Of a DNA stretch of 64,000 bases, positions 1-8,102 are shown piece by piece. Made by a program: the position numbers and the translations under genes. The first letter of the stretch is position 1. The number at the start of each line of letters is the position of its first letter. Origin of the DNA: Methylovirgula sp. (GTDB lineage: Bacteria > Pseudomonadota > Alphaproteobacteria > Rhizobiales > Beijerinckiaceae); NCBI RefSeq assembly GCF_037200945.1, contig NZ_JBBCGP010000001.1:310001-374000 (forward strand), written 5' to 3'. A model generated the notes under the pieces. It searched no databases, had not been told where the DNA came from, and saw nothing but the letters and a program-made list of their open reading frames with translations.

Positions 1-260
1 GCTCCGACGCTGATCTTGTCGTCGTCGATCCGGACCTCGAACGCGTGGTGCGTGCCGAAGACCTGAACGGCATGTCCGACTTCTCGCCGTTCGAAGGCAA
101 GACATTACGCGGTTGGCCGATTGCCACAATCAAGGCCGGCGAAATCATCGCCCGCGACGGGCGCATCATCGCGCCGGCCAACGGCCGTTACCTTCCGCGC
201 AAACCCACAGGCCATGCGCCCATCCTCCCCTGGCTTAGCGGCGCTCAATACGCATCATGA
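1..260 (+). CDS. Dihydropyrimidinase/hydantoinase-type amidohydrolase, C-terminal part
   Basis: This is the last 86 codons of a gene that begins outside the window, read in the frame starting at base 3. The sequence SDADLVVVDPDLERVV is the typical beta-sandwich return of cyclic amidohydrolases (D-hydantoinase, dihydropyrimidinase, allantoinase). It is followed by the family's SDFSPFEGKTLRGWP and a closing GRYLPR. These enzymes open cyclic amide rings with a binuclear metal centre. The centre lies in the missing part, so substrate and activity cannot be judged. The stop overlaps the next start by 4 bases (ATGA), which indicates an operon. Confidence 0.8.
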   Translation, partial: SDADLVVVDPDLERVVRAEDLNGMSDFSPFEGKTLRGWPIATIKAGEIIARDGRIIAPANGRYLPRKPTGHAPILPWLSGAQYAS

Positions 261-1204
261 ATAACATTCCTTCCAAGGCGCAAACCGGCCCGTCTCTCGT
301 GCCGGTCGCAGAGAACGTTTACGCCTGGATTGGCGTGAATGGCGATTCCAATGCAGGCGTCGTGACGACTCCGCAGGGTCTGATCGTCATCGACGCGCAG
401 CAAACCGAGGCGCAGGGACGCACTTTCCGCCAGACCATCGAAGAGACATTCGGCAAGCCGGTCATCCGGCTGGTCAATTCGCATTTTCATCTGGATCACA
501 TCGCCGGCAACATCGCTTTCGATGATGTGCCGATCCTGGCGCACGAGCGCACGGGCAGGATCCTCCGCGAGATGCTCGGCGAGGAACCGGCAGGCGGCTG
601 GCAGATCAGCGACGCCGTCACCAAGCTCAAATTATTCTTCGGTTCCAATATCGAAGAATTGCTCGCCTCAGATGGCGCAGGAGTCGAATGGTTCATGCGC
701 CGTGTCAGCGGCCCTGGCTATGACACGATGACAGTCCGCGCGCCGACCGAAAGCTTCGCCGACAAATTCGTGTTCGACATTTCGGACGATGAATTGCGTT
801 GCGAATATTGGGGGCCGGCGCATTGCGACGGCGACCTCATCATCCATTTGCCCAACTCCGGCGTTGTCTTTCTCGGCGATCTCCTATTCGTCGGCCGGTT
901 TCCTTGGTTCGGCGATTGCGACCTCGGCGGCTGGGTGAAGCGACTGGATCAGGTTCTGCAAATGGATGTGAAGACCGTGATTCCGGGTCACGGTCAGCCT
1001 TCGACATTGCAGGAGGTCGCCGCGTTTCGTGCGCTCCTAGCCGCGACATACGATGCCGTCCGCGAGACGGTCGAGGCCGGCCTTTCGGAAGACGCCGCAG
1101 TGGCGAAAGTCTTTCTGCCGCAATATGCATCCATGCCCCGCTATGACGCGTGGATGCCGTTCAACGTGCGTGCGACCTACCGCGCTCTGCGTGGCGACGG
1201 CTGA
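257..1204 (+). CDS. Metallo-beta-lactamase-fold hydrolase
   Basis: A 315-residue MBL-fold protein. The HxHxDH metal motif is complete (H76, H78, D80, H81 in SHFHLDH). Later metal ligands are visible in GPAHCDGD (His, Asp region) and VIPGHGQP (His). No signal peptide is apparent, so it is probably cytosolic, hydrolysing a thioester, lactone or similar bond. It overlaps the amidohydrolase by 4 bases and the next gene by 1 base (TGATG), so all are translationally coupled. It resembles the quinoprotein-relay-system/Zn-hydrolase branch often found next to degradative genes. The exact substrate cannot be read from the sequence. Confidence 0.85.
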   Translation: MNNIPSKAQTGPSLVPVAENVYAWIGVNGDSNAGVVTTPQGLIVIDAQQTEAQGRTFRQTIEETFGKPVIRLVNSHFHLDHIAGNIAFDDVPILAHERTGRILREMLGEEPAGGWQISDAVTKLKLFFGSNIEELLASDGAGVEWFMRRVSGPGYDTMTVRAPTESFADKFVFDISDDELRCEYWGPAHCDGDLIIHLPNSGVVFLGDLLFVGRFPWFGDCDLGGWVKRLDQVLQMDVKTVIPGHGQPSTLQEVAAFRALLAATYDAVRETVEAGLSEDAAVAKVFLPQYASMPRYDAWMPFNVRATYRALRGDG

Positions 1205-2214
1205 TGACCCAGCTCACCTTATCGCTCGCCTGCGCACCGTACGACCGCGTGCAGCCGCTCTTCGACGGCCGTGTCAAAATCGCGGATTGCATCATCGACA
1301 CGCATCCGATGCCGGCGGACGAGGCATTCTCGCGCGCCTACACGACGCAGGATTTCGATATCACCGAACTCTCAGCCAGTTCGCATCTTTTGACGATTGC
1401 GCGCGGCGCCTCGCCCTATGTCGGCATCCCGGCTTTCGTCTCGCGCAGTTTTCGTCATTCATCCTTCTATATTCGCACCGATCGCGGTATTGCCACACCG
1501 GCGGACTTAATGGGAAAGCGCATCGGCGTTCCGCAATATCAGCAGACGGCCGCCCTGTGGGCGCGCGGGCTCCTCGCGGACGAATACGGCGTGCAGGCAA
1601 ACGACATACACTGGCGCAATGGCGGCCTCGACGCGCCGGGCGGTGGGGAACGTGTACCGCTGGCACTTCGTGGGATTGACCTGCAACCGATCCCCGAGGG
1701 GGACACTTTATCCGCGATGCTCGCCAAGGGTGACCTAGATGCGGTGATTGCGGCGCGGCCGCCGGCCTGCTTCCTCAATGGCGTACTGAATGTTGCGCGC
1801 TTGTTTCCAAACTTTCGCGAAGCCGAAGAAAATTATTTCCGCAAGACCGGGCTGTTTCCGGTGATGCATCTTATCGGCATTCGGCGCACGTTGGTCGAAG
1901 CGCACCCCTGGCTCGCGACCGCCGTATTCAACGCATTTTCTGCCGCGCGCGAGATCGCGATGGCCCAGCTGCGCTATCAGGGCGCGTTCTACGCGATGCT
2001 GCCTTGGTTGCCGGACGACCTCGCGCGCGCGCAGGCCGTGATGGGACCAGATTTCTGGCACTATGGCGTCGCGGCGAACCGGCGCGAATTCGACGCGATG
2101 CGGCGCTGGGCCGTTGAACAGGGGTTGACGGAGAACGAGCCTGGGCTCGGCCAGATTTTCGCGCCGGAGTTTCTCGAAGGCAATGCCGCGCACGAAAGGA
2201 GCGCAATGCAATGA
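1204..2214 (+). CDS. 4,5-dihydroxyphthalate decarboxylase-like protein (periplasmic-binding fold)
   Basis: 336 residues from the ATG overlapping the preceding stop; a longer reading from 1150 would add 18 residues inside the upstream gene. The order LSLACAPYDRVQPLFDGRV, then PADEAF, ITELSASSHL and the GKRIGVPQYQQTAALWARG block matches the 4,5-dihydroxyphthalate decarboxylase family. That family has a type II periplasmic-binding-protein fold but includes cytoplasmic enzymes. The N-terminus is not a signal peptide. It could be a decarboxylase or a binding protein that lost export. It overlaps the next gene by 4 bases, which supports a common function. Confidence 0.7.
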   Translation: MTQLTLSLACAPYDRVQPLFDGRVKIADCIIDTHPMPADEAFSRAYTTQDFDITELSASSHLLTIARGASPYVGIPAFVSRSFRHSSFYIRTDRGIATPADLMGKRIGVPQYQQTAALWARGLLADEYGVQANDIHWRNGGLDAPGGGERVPLALRGIDLQPIPEGDTLSAMLAKGDLDAVIAARPPACFLNGVLNVARLFPNFREAEENYFRKTGLFPVMHLIGIRRTLVEAHPWLATAVFNAFSAAREIAMAQLRYQGAFYAMLPWLPDDLARAQAVMGPDFWHYGVAANRREFDAMRRWAVEQGLTENEPGLGQIFAPEFLEGNAAHERSAMQ

Positions 2215-3137
2215 TGCGAACGAAAATCGCGACGAAGGTCTTTCCTGGCCCGCAAAACATTGGCCTCTTCACCGCTGAGGCGCTTGGCCTGTTCGTGCGG
2301 CGCGGGATCGACGCCAATATCCAGATTACAATCGGGTCCGACGAGCAGCGCGACAGCCTGCGCGACGGTGCAACGCAAGTGATCCACTCAGCCGTCGATA
2401 ACGCCGTTTACATGAAGGCGATCGATGGAATTGACATCGTGATCGTCGCCGGCGGCGGCACAGGTATGAACGACCTGATCGCGCGGCCGGAAATCCAGTC
2501 TTACGAGGATATTCGCGGCAAGACGGTCGTCGTCGATGCCGCGATGACAGCCTATGCCTTCCTGCTCTATTCAATTCTGGCGAAGCACGGGTTGGAGCGC
2601 GGCTCCTATAACGTGCTGCCGCTCGGCGGCGCTCCGCAACGCTTGCGAGCGATGCAGGAAAATCCGGATTACGTCGCGGCGATGCTCAACCCGCCCTGCA
2701 GCCTGCAAGCGCAGGCCGAAGGCTATCGCAGTTTCGGCTCTGCAGTCAGTATTCTCGGTCCCTACCAGGGCGATGGTGTCTTCGCGCTGCGCAATTGGGC
2801 CGAAAGCCATAGCGGCACGCTTGTCCAATATCTCGCGGCATTCGTTGACGGGACGCGCTGGGCGCTGGCGGCTGAAAATCATATCGCAGCGACGGAAATT
2901 CTTCAGGGACGGCTGAACCTCACGCCAGGAATTGCGGCGCTTTCGTTGAAAACCGCGCTCGGTCAAAACGGCGGTCTTGCCCCGGATGCGCGGCTTGATC
3001 TTGAGGGGTTCAAAAACACCCTCGCCATTCGCGAATCGGTCGTCGGGACATGGCAGGGGGCGGTGCCCGAGGCCACATCTTTTCTCGACATGAATTATTA
3101 CGACCGTGCGATCCTTGAGCTTGGCGCAAGACCATAG
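2211..3137 (+). CDS. NMT1/SsuA-fold substrate-binding-like protein lacking a signal peptide
   Basis: 308 residues; the start (ATGATG) overlaps the previous stop. It shows the NMT1/THI5-like and ABC nitrate/sulfonate binding-protein pattern: NIGLFTAEALGLFVRRG near the N-terminus, then RDGATQVIHSAVDNAVYM and the GKTVVVDAAMTAYAF domain-crossing strand. Unlike a transporter-binding protein it starts MMRTKIATKVFPG with no hydrophobic export signal, so it should be cytoplasmic. The fold is known both for solute capture and for enzymes (THI5, dihydroxyphthalate decarboxylase). Coupling to the preceding homologue suggests the two act together. Confidence 0.7.
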   Translation: MMRTKIATKVFPGPQNIGLFTAEALGLFVRRGIDANIQITIGSDEQRDSLRDGATQVIHSAVDNAVYMKAIDGIDIVIVAGGGTGMNDLIARPEIQSYEDIRGKTVVVDAAMTAYAFLLYSILAKHGLERGSYNVLPLGGAPQRLRAMQENPDYVAAMLNPPCSLQAQAEGYRSFGSAVSILGPYQGDGVFALRNWAESHSGTLVQYLAAFVDGTRWALAAENHIAATEILQGRLNLTPGIAALSLKTALGQNGGLAPDARLDLEGFKNTLAIRESVVGTWQGAVPEATSFLDMNYYDRAILELGARP

Positions 3138-3185
3138 CTCCGACGTACGCATGGCGGCCAACACGGTTTCAATGAAAGGTAGAAA

Positions 3186-4049
3186 ATGCGCCTGCTCTCT
3201 CTAAGGCATAATGGCCACGATACGATCGCGGTGCGCAAAGACGACGGCATTTACGATCTGCGCGTCGCGGCGCCCGATCTTCCGACTGGCCTCGATCTGC
3301 TGATGTCTTCCGGCACGGATTGGCTGGCGCGTGCGCACAAGGCCACCGCGGAAGTCACCGAAGCTGCGAAGCTTTCGGGAACAGAAATCACCTATCGGCC
3401 CGTTTTGGAGCGGCCGGGGAAATTCATCTGTGTTGGGCGCAATTATGCAGCACATGCCCGCGAAGGCGGCGCAGAACCTCTGGCGTATCCCGACCTCTTC
3501 ACCCGCTGCAACACGTCGCTTGCGGGGCATGGGCAGCCGATGATCCGTCCGAAATGCTCGGACAAGTTCGACTACGAGGGCGAGCTTGCCTTTGTCGTGG
3601 GCCGCAGAGCGCGTCACGTGCGCCGCGAGAACGCGCTCGATTATGTCATGGGCTACACGCTCTTCAACGATGGTACATTGCGCGACTATCAACGCAAGTC
3701 GACGCAATGGACGATCGGCAAGAATTTCGACGGCACCGGCGCCTTCGGGCCTGACCTCGTGACGGTCGATGAACTTCCCGCAGGCGCCACAGGCTTGACG
3801 CTGACCACGATTCTGAATGGCGTCGAAATGCAGCATGGCGAGATCGACGATCTCATTTTCCCCGTCGACGCGCTGATCGAAATTCTATCGGAGTGCATGA
3901 CGCTGGAGCCCGGCGATGTCGTGGCAACTGGGACACCCTCCGGCGTCGGCTATGCGCGCAAGCCGCCGGTCTTTCTTAAAGCCGGCGACGTCGTCGAGAT
4001 AGATCTTGGGCCGATCGGACGTCTGCGCAACTCAATCGCGGACGAATAG
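3186..4049 (+). CDS. Fumarylacetoacetate hydrolase (FAH) family protein
   Basis: 287 residues, preceded by a Shine-Dalgarno-like GAAAGGTAG 3 bases before the ATG. After an N-terminal cap comes the FAH core: KFICVGRNYAAHARE, KCSDKFDYEGELAFVVGR with acidic metal ligands (E, E, D), YTLFNDGTLRDYQ, the lysine in QWTIGKNFDGTGAFGP, and the ending PGDVVATGTPSGVGYARKPP. Family members hydrolyse or decarboxylate beta-diketo acids, or act on 2-hydroxy-2,4-dienoate pathway acids, using Mg2+. It fits as a late step of ring-cleavage catabolism. It is the last gene of the + strand operon beginning before base 1. Confidence 0.9.
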   Translation: MRLLSLRHNGHDTIAVRKDDGIYDLRVAAPDLPTGLDLLMSSGTDWLARAHKATAEVTEAAKLSGTEITYRPVLERPGKFICVGRNYAAHAREGGAEPLAYPDLFTRCNTSLAGHGQPMIRPKCSDKFDYEGELAFVVGRRARHVRRENALDYVMGYTLFNDGTLRDYQRKSTQWTIGKNFDGTGAFGPDLVTVDELPAGATGLTLTTILNGVEMQHGEIDDLIFPVDALIEILSECMTLEPGDVVATGTPSGVGYARKPPVFLKAGDVVEIDLGPIGRLRNSIADE

Positions 4050-4076
4050 ACCTTAAGTCGCCTACATTCAGCGCAT

Positions 4077-4283
4077 TCAGAAATACCAGATCTCTGCGTG
4101 ACGACGCAGATATTCGCGAAACTGTTCGCGACTCATCGCGCAGAGGCGCGAGCCTGCGGCGTCAAAGGAGTTCACCACAGGTGCGCCCGGCGTCGCTTTC
4201 GCCTGACGCCCGTCGTGGCGCTGCGAGGATGCGCCTTTGGTGCGTTGAATCTGGATAAAGCTAAAGAAACGGGCAATCATCAT
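4077..4283 (-). CDS. Small hypothetical protein (68 aa)
   Basis: A short reading frame with a double ATG start preceded on the minus strand by CGGGAG, a good ribosome-binding site 6 to 7 bases away. A perfect 19-bp palindrome lies 39 bp further upstream at 4322-4340. The protein is basic, with an N-terminal MMIARFFSFIQIQ and a C-terminal SREQFREYLRRHAEIWYF that could form a helix. I recognise no domain. The operator-like palindrome and the Shine-Dalgarno favour a real gene, but it could be chance. It lies downstream of the ABC permease gene and points the same way. Confidence 0.35.
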   Translation of the reverse strand: MMIARFFSFIQIQRTKGASSQRHDGRQAKATPGAPVVNSFDAAGSRLCAMSREQFREYLRRHAEIWYF

Positions 4284-4321
4284 GCGCGCTCCCGATGTGT
4301 TCCAGCCTCTTCACCGGAACC

Positions 4322-4340
4322 TTGATTGTAATACAATCAA
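4322..4340. promoter_or_regulatory. Perfect 19-bp palindrome, candidate GntR/FCD-type operator
   Basis: Arms TTGATTGTA and TACAATCAA flank a single central A, giving ATTGT-AAT-ACAAT at the core (4325-4337). The GT-N3-AC spacing is that of FadR-subfamily GntR regulators. A hairpin with a 1-nt loop is not a plausible terminator, so a protein-binding site is more likely. It sits between the permease stop (4415) and the small reading frame at 4283. Related sites are at 9861 and 9963. Confidence 0.55.
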
Positions 4341-4414
4341 ATAGCGTGCCATCGGTGCCCGCGCACCCTGCCGACGCGCACCTAAACGCCGCCGAAGCCG
4401 GACGTGGCAGATGT
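4341..4414. other. Remainder of the 4050-4414 intergenic stretch
   Basis: Between the convergent FAH gene and ABC permease gene. Apart from the small reading frame at 4077-4283 and the palindrome at 4322-4340, I see no hairpin followed by a T-run and no other convincing gene here. Confidence 0.4.
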
Positions 4415-5251
4415 TTAGTCGGACACCTTGCCCCCGACTTCCTGCTGCCAGGGCGCAAGCCGGCGCTCAAGCCGCGCGATGCCGGCGTCCAGCAGCGTCG
4501 CCCCCGCCATAAGGATGATGACCGGGACGAGCATCGTCGCCGTATCGAAACTGTTCGCTGAATTGATGATGATCGCGCCAAGCCCAGAAATTGCGGTGAA
4601 AAATTCGGCAATCACCATTGCGACGACGGCCTTGCCTATGGCTAGCCTGACGCCGGCGACGATGTAAGGCAGTGCAGCCGGAAACACGATGCGCCGCATG
4701 ATAGTCGCGTCGCTCGCCATGAACGATTTACCGACCTCGATAAGGCTCCGTGGGACCGCGTTCACGCCGACCCAGGTGTTAATGCAGACTGGGAAGACCG
4801 CCATCAAAAAGATGATGGCGACCTTGACCGTCATACCCAGTCCAAACCACAGCACCAGAAGCGGAATCAGGGCGACCAAGGGCATGGCATAGCCGGCGAT
4901 AATGTAGATGCCGACGGTCGCTTCGAGAATCGACGAGCGGCCGATCAGCAGACCTAGTGGAATGCCGACGATCACGGCCAGGACGTAACCCATTACCAGC
5001 GCCTCGCCGCTTTGCAACGCCGCCGGTCCTAGCTGACCGGATTGAACGAGCGCGACGAAGGCTTTGAAAATCGCGGTCGGATAAGAGCCGAGGATCGGAT
5101 TGATGTGACTGCCAGCGGCCTGCCAGGCGACGAGCACCACCACAAGCGACGCGGCGGTATAGACCCAGCGCGGCACGCGCGCCCGGCGCCAGCTTTCTCT
5201 CGGGCGAATGTCCTCGAGTCTGGCCGGGACGTCGGTTTGCTCGTAAGTCAC
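4415..5251 (-). CDS. ABC transporter permease (SsuC/TauC/NrtB family)
   Basis: 278 residues with five or six predicted membrane segments; the first is about residues 30-46 (VYTAASLVVVLVAWQAAG). The cytoplasmic EAA loop is around LIEVGKSFMASDATIMRRIVFPAALPYIVAG, whose EVGKS...IVFPAALP pattern is that of sulfonate/nitrate/taurine permeases. Translation starts at a GTG immediately after the ATPase stop (TAAGTG), so the two are coupled. With the ATPase at 5252 and the secreted binding protein at 7128 it forms a complete importer. The co-transcribed nitrilase and UbiD-type enzyme suggest an aromatic or nitrile-containing acid as substrate, which is inference. Confidence 0.93.
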   Translation of the reverse strand: MTYEQTDVPARLEDIRPRESWRRARVPRWVYTAASLVVVLVAWQAAGSHINPILGSYPTAIFKAFVALVQSGQLGPAALQSGEALVMGYVLAVIVGIPLGLLIGRSSILEATVGIYIIAGYAMPLVALIPLLVLWFGLGMTVKVAIIFLMAVFPVCINTWVGVNAVPRSLIEVGKSFMASDATIMRRIVFPAALPYIVAGVRLAIGKAVVAMVIAEFFTAISGLGAIIINSANSFDTATMLVPVIILMAGATLLDAGIARLERRLAPWQQEVGGKVSD

Positions 5252-6037
5252 TTAATGGCTCTCGCTACGTTGTGTTGCCGCTGCATTGTGCAATGCCTGC
5301 CAGACTTCGTAACGGGTTTCGGCATATTCCGGCGTGCGGCGCACCTCGATCGGATCGCGTTGCGCGGTCGAGAACGGCACTTTGATCTCCTTTTGCACAC
5401 GGCCCGCGCCGAGAACCAAAACGCGGTCGCTCAATAGCACGGCTTCATCGATGTCGTGCGTCACAAGCAGCATCGTCTTTTTCGTGCGATCATGTATCGC
5501 GAGAAGTTCTACCTGCAACGTTTCGCGCGATTGCGGATCGAGCGCCGAAAAGGGTTCGTCCAGCAGCAGAACCTGCGGGTCAATGGCAAGGGCGCGGGCG
5601 ATGCCTACCCGCTGTTTCATACCACCAGAAAGCTGATGCGGACGCCGCTCCGCCGAGCCTTTCAAGCCGACCAATTGCAGACAACGTTCGACGATCTCCT
5701 GCGCCTCCTCTTTGGGGACGCGCTTCAGCTCAAGTCCGAAAAGCACGTTCGCGCGTGCCGTCAGCCACGGGAGCAATTCGGCGTGCTGGAAGATGATACC
5801 GCGATCAAATCCGCAGCCTTGTACCGGTCGCCCATCGACGCATACACGACCTTGCGTCGCCTTCTCCAGACCCATCGCGATCCGAAGCGCAGTCGTCTTC
5901 CCGCAGCCACTTGGCCCGCAGAGTGCGACGATCTCACCATCATTCACCGAGAAGTCGAGATCAGCCAGGACATCGACCGATTTCTGACGCGGCCGACCGA
6001 AAGACTTCCGAACGTTATGAAATGAAACCTCAGCCAT
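5252..6037 (-). CDS. ABC transporter ATP-binding protein (SsuB/TauB family)
   Basis: 261 residues with every nucleotide-binding motif. Walker A is GPSGCGKTT (about 40-48), the Q-loop region is GIIFQHAELLPW, the signature is LSGGMKQR, Walker B is VLLLDEPFSALD, and the H-loop is VTHDIDEAVLLSDR. These sequences place it with nitrate/sulfonate/taurine importers. It hydrolyses ATP at the inner membrane to drive uptake through the permease whose start directly abuts its stop. The nitrilase gene ends 14 bp upstream, so the operon order is UbiD, binding protein, nitrilase, ATPase, permease. Confidence 0.95.
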   Translation of the reverse strand: MAEVSFHNVRKSFGRPRQKSVDVLADLDFSVNDGEIVALCGPSGCGKTTALRIAMGLEKATQGRVCVDGRPVQGCGFDRGIIFQHAELLPWLTARANVLFGLELKRVPKEEAQEIVERCLQLVGLKGSAERRPHQLSGGMKQRVGIARALAIDPQVLLLDEPFSALDPQSRETLQVELLAIHDRTKKTMLLVTHDIDEAVLLSDRVLVLGAGRVQKEIKVPFSTAQRDPIEVRRTPEYAETRYEVWQALHNAAATQRSESH

Positions 6038-6051
6038 CGGCGCCCTTCGTT

Positions 6052-7023
6052 CTAACTACCGGAATTAGGAGTGACTCGTTCTAATGCTTTGCGACGCGCC
6101 GTGTGGACCTGCAGAGTGAAAACATCGAAGCGGTTATAATGGCCGGTCAGATCATGACTGAGTTTGCCTTCGAGCACTTTGTCAAGATCCGCATCGCCGT
6201 AGACAATCTGCGGCGTATCATCCACCGGGCCCGCGATATAAGAACCATCAGGTGCTAAAATGCCAGAATGGCCTCCCCGGCATGGCATTGCGGCTTTCTG
6301 TTCCGCCGTCAGACCCATTGCGTCTAGGCAGGCATCGTCAAAAACGCCGCAAGCGCTGATGACAAAAACGCGCCCCTCGAAAGCATGATATTTTGCTCGA
6401 ATGTCGATCGCATCGAAGTTTCGCTTCCCGGCGGGGAAAGCCGGCCAGGAAGCGATATGGATGCGTTCGTTCTGCGCCAAGAGGGAAAAGCGTGCCAGGC
6501 TGTTAGTGTTCTCACCACAGATAAGACCTCCAATATTCCCATAGGGCGTTTCATAGGTTCGCATGCTCGAACCATCACCCGACGCATGGACGAGACGCTC
6601 TGTCATTGTCGGCATGAGCTTGCGATGAACCCCAAGCAGGTCACCCTCCGGTCCGAAAAACAGAAGTGAATTGTAGAGCGTTCCCATCGTACCGACATCG
6701 CGCTCGTTGGCGCCGACCGCAACGTAGACTTTGCTTCTCCTGGCCGCGGCGCCAATCGTATCGATCGCTGCGCTCGGTACCTCAATTGCATTTTTGAAGA
6801 GAGATTTACTGTGCGCTATCGATTCGGCACTGCGAGGCATGAACCAATGAAACCAATCAGGAAAGCCGGGCAAAAACCCTTCCGGAAATCCGATGATCTT
6901 CGCGCCGTGGTCGGCTGCCTCCTCAATAAGACGGCAAGCCTTAGAGACGGTTGCATCACGATCGAGCCAGACCGGCGCGGCTTGAACCGCTGCAAGACGC
7001 ACAGTCGGATAATTATCACCCAT
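6052..7023 (-). CDS. Nitrilase / carbon-nitrogen hydrolase
   Basis: 323 residues with the Glu-Lys-Cys triad of the nitrilase superfamily: E48 in GFPEGFLPG, K135 in VHRKLMPT, and C169 in GGLICGENTN. The length and the N-terminal LAAVQAAPVWLDRDAT are typical of true nitrilases (branch 1). The residue after the nucleophile is Gly, giving CGE where many characterised nitrilases have CWE. A GGAG Shine-Dalgarno lies 9 bases before the ATG. It would convert a nitrile to an acid plus ammonia in the cytosol. Being inside an importer operon, it probably acts on the imported compound or a metabolite of it. Confidence 0.9.
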   Translation of the reverse strand: MGDNYPTVRLAAVQAAPVWLDRDATVSKACRLIEEAADHGAKIIGFPEGFLPGFPDWFHWFMPRSAESIAHSKSLFKNAIEVPSAAIDTIGAAARRSKVYVAVGANERDVGTMGTLYNSLLFFGPEGDLLGVHRKLMPTMTERLVHASGDGSSMRTYETPYGNIGGLICGENTNSLARFSLLAQNERIHIASWPAFPAGKRNFDAIDIRAKYHAFEGRVFVISACGVFDDACLDAMGLTAEQKAAMPCRGGHSGILAPDGSYIAGPVDDTPQIVYGDADLDKVLEGKLSHDLTGHYNRFDVFTLQVHTARRKALERVTPNSGS

Positions 7024-7127
7024 ATCAACGATCTCCAGAGATACGGACTCGACCCGCTTTAGTTGAGAGGCATTTGCTCATTTCGCGGCACGATTTTCGG
7101 GCTTCATCGCTCCCCTTCGTTTTTAGC

Positions 7128-8102
7128 TTATTTGATGAGCCGGTGCGAAAGCGCCTCCGTGCGGATCGACGTATCAACAAGGTTCGCAATATCGATAGGC
7201 GCGCTGAGATTGCCCGTGTCGATGAGCAATTGCTTCATCCAGCCGAGCTTCTCCATCGGTACATTCATTGTCGGGTCGAGGAGATTCAACTTGATAGCCT
7301 GGTCATAGATATAGACCGGGCGTGGATCATTAGGCTTGAGGTTCAGCGTTTTGACCGTCAGGTCGATGGACGCCTGCTTGTGCTCCATCGCGAAGCGCGC
7401 GCCGTCCATTTGTGCGGCAACAAAGTTCACCACCTCGGCGCGATCCTGCGCGATCTTGCTTGCGGAAACATAGGTGCACCACCGCAGGAAGTTCGGTAAT
7501 TCCTGATGCGCGTCAAACAGGAGATGAACCTGGTGGTCCGCGGCAAAGGGCACGAATTCCGTCGAAATCGCCGCGGCATCGACCAAGCCCTGGCTCAAGG
7601 CGCGAAAACGGTCCGCATCACCGCCGAGCGACGCAAAACGCACGCCCGAAAGCGGGATGTTGTGCTTGCGCAGAATGCCGCGCGAAATCAGATCCGGCAA
7701 TGAGCCAGGATTGGAGATCGCGAACGTTCCGTTCTTAAGCTGATCGATAGTGGCGATTTTATTAGTCGAGAAAATCCCATAGGACAGACCCGGCCAATAG
7801 CATCCAACGAGCTTGATATTGGCACCGCGCGACGCCGCGATAATCGCGCCCCCGGGGGTCCCTTCGTAGCTGTCAACATCGCCGGCGATGAGCGCCTTCA
7901 AAGCCAAGGCGTCGCCTTTCACCGGAACGTATTCGATATTGAGCCCATGCCTGCCGGCAATGTCGGATTTGCCTGCCATCATCGCGATGCCAGAGTCCGA
8001 TTTTGGTTCGACGATGGCATGGCGCCAGGTCACCGTCTCGGCATCGGCGGTCCCCGCTGCGCCCAGTAAGAGAAGCAGCGCGTAAGAAATCTTTTTGATC
8101 AT
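7128..8102 (-). CDS. ABC transporter substrate-binding protein (SsuA/NrtA/TauA-like), secreted
   Basis: 324 residues. The N-terminus MIKKISYALLLLLGAAGTADA is a clear Sec signal peptide, with cleavage expected after ADA (about residue 21). The mature part shows the NMT1-type layout: MMAGKSDIAGRHGLNIEYVPVKG, GDVDSYEGTPGGAIIAASRGANIKLV, and the KNGTFAISNPGSLPDL strand. It should capture a small anion in the periplasm for the ATPase and permease encoded downstream. Its start overlaps the stop of the UbiD-family gene by 4 bases. Of the three binding-fold proteins in the first 8 kb, only this one has an export signal. Confidence 0.9.
   Translation of the reverse strand: MIKKISYALLLLLGAAGTADAETVTWRHAIVEPKSDSGIAMMAGKSDIAGRHGLNIEYVPVKGDALALKALIAGDVDSYEGTPGGAIIAASRGANIKLVGCYWPGLSYGIFSTNKIATIDQLKNGTFAISNPGSLPDLISRGILRKHNIPLSGVRFASLGGDADRFRALSQGLVDAAAISTEFVPFAADHQVHLLFDAHQELPNFLRWCTYVSASKIAQDRAEVVNFVAAQMDGARFAMEHKQASIDLTVKTLNLKPNDPRPVYIYDQAIKLNLLDPTMNVPMEKLGWMKQLLIDTGNLSAPIDIANLVDTSIRTEALSHRLIK

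Noticed and set aside
4322..4340. Palindrome as a transcription terminator
   Set aside because: The arms are separated by one base, so no stable hairpin loop forms, and no T-run follows.
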